Shown piece by piece: positions 63,855 through 64,000 of a stretch of 64,000 bases of DNA. The stretch is from Breviolum minutum Mf 1.05b.01 (lineage: Eukaryota; Sar; Dinophyceae; Suessiales; Symbiodiniaceae). The position numbers and the translations under genes are program-made. A model generated the notes under the pieces. That model was not told the origin of the DNA. It worked only from the letters and a program-made list of their open reading frames with translations, and made no database searches. The DNA lies in the NCBI GenBank assembly GCA_000507305.1, contig DF240872.1, forward strand, positions 1 through 64,000. The letters are read 5' to 3'. Positions within the stretch are counted from its first letter, which is position 1, and the number at the start of each line of letters is the position of its first letter.

Positions 63855-64000
63855 CCAGTTGGGCACATGAGGCAGAAAAATCTGACACCAAGTCAGACCA
63901 CATTCGATTGTGCAAGCCAGATTACGCCAATCGATCAGCTGCTCGACAGAAGTTGAAAGAGGAAGCAAATCATCAATGCTTTTCTGAGAAACAAGACTTG
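63855..64000 (+). CDS. Plus-strand exon, runs off the window
   Basis: TTTTTAG|CC acceptor. It reads SWAHEAEKSDTKSDHIRLCK, then PDYANRSAARQKLKEEANHQ and on to the last base. Partial at the window edge. Confidence 0.55.

Noticed and set aside
1..64000. Spliced-leader (DinoSL) relics that would mark retroposed cDNAs
   Set aside because: I looked for the CCATTTTGGCTCAAG end on both strands and found no match. Only short chance words such as ACCATTTTGG occur.

Overview
The window looks like nuclear DNA of a dinoflagellate, most likely a Suessiales or Symbiodiniaceae type. Four things point there. Coding sequence is broken into many short exons with AG|G acceptors. Some splice donors appear to be GC or GA as well as GT. 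Several exon families are ones I recognise as recurrent in dinoflagellate proteomes. There is also a copia-like integrase piece and a dinoflagellate-type reverse transcriptase. No rRNA, confident tRNA, CRISPR array, bacterial operon or spliced-leader relic was found. Nearly all exon calls come from reading frames, splice-like borders and phase continuity; no database search was possible.

The window has two compartments. About 10.9-31.0 kb is an island with one very long minus-strand gene. I could assemble roughly 45 exons, many of which join in consistent phase. Near its middle (24.5-25.5 kb) is a Rossmann-like module resembling cytosine-C5 DNA methyltransferases: an FSGCG loop, a PCNSFS motif and a VENP motif. 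A coiled-coil and proline-rich region follows. The C-terminal third (10.9-14.4 kb) carries the conserved blocks GDEAQ, EIRGDWKF, MHTINLG, SWCRVRK, RPKHH and EDFIGR, which may be a transposase-like or other nuclease-like fold. The two halves suggest a large, uncharacterised multi-copy and possibly mobile gene family.

The flanks (1-10.3 kb and 31.4-64 kb) hold scattered plus-strand exons: coiled-coil exons, a reverse-transcriptase exon, an integrase exon and others of unknown function. About 60 copies of at least ten families of short inverted-repeat elements (families A-J here, about 70-280 bp) are scattered among them. Several families have termini that provide a donor at one end and an AG acceptor at the other. 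One whole intron (50171-50295) is essentially one palindromic family A copy. They behave like introners, that is, intron-generating non-autonomous DNA transposons. Six cases of one family inserted inside another give a relative chronology. I saw no copy of these families inside the island.

There are two assembly marks: a single N at 1741, and a single N at 21544 flanked by a nearly perfect 317/318-bp duplication that is probably an unmerged contig overlap.
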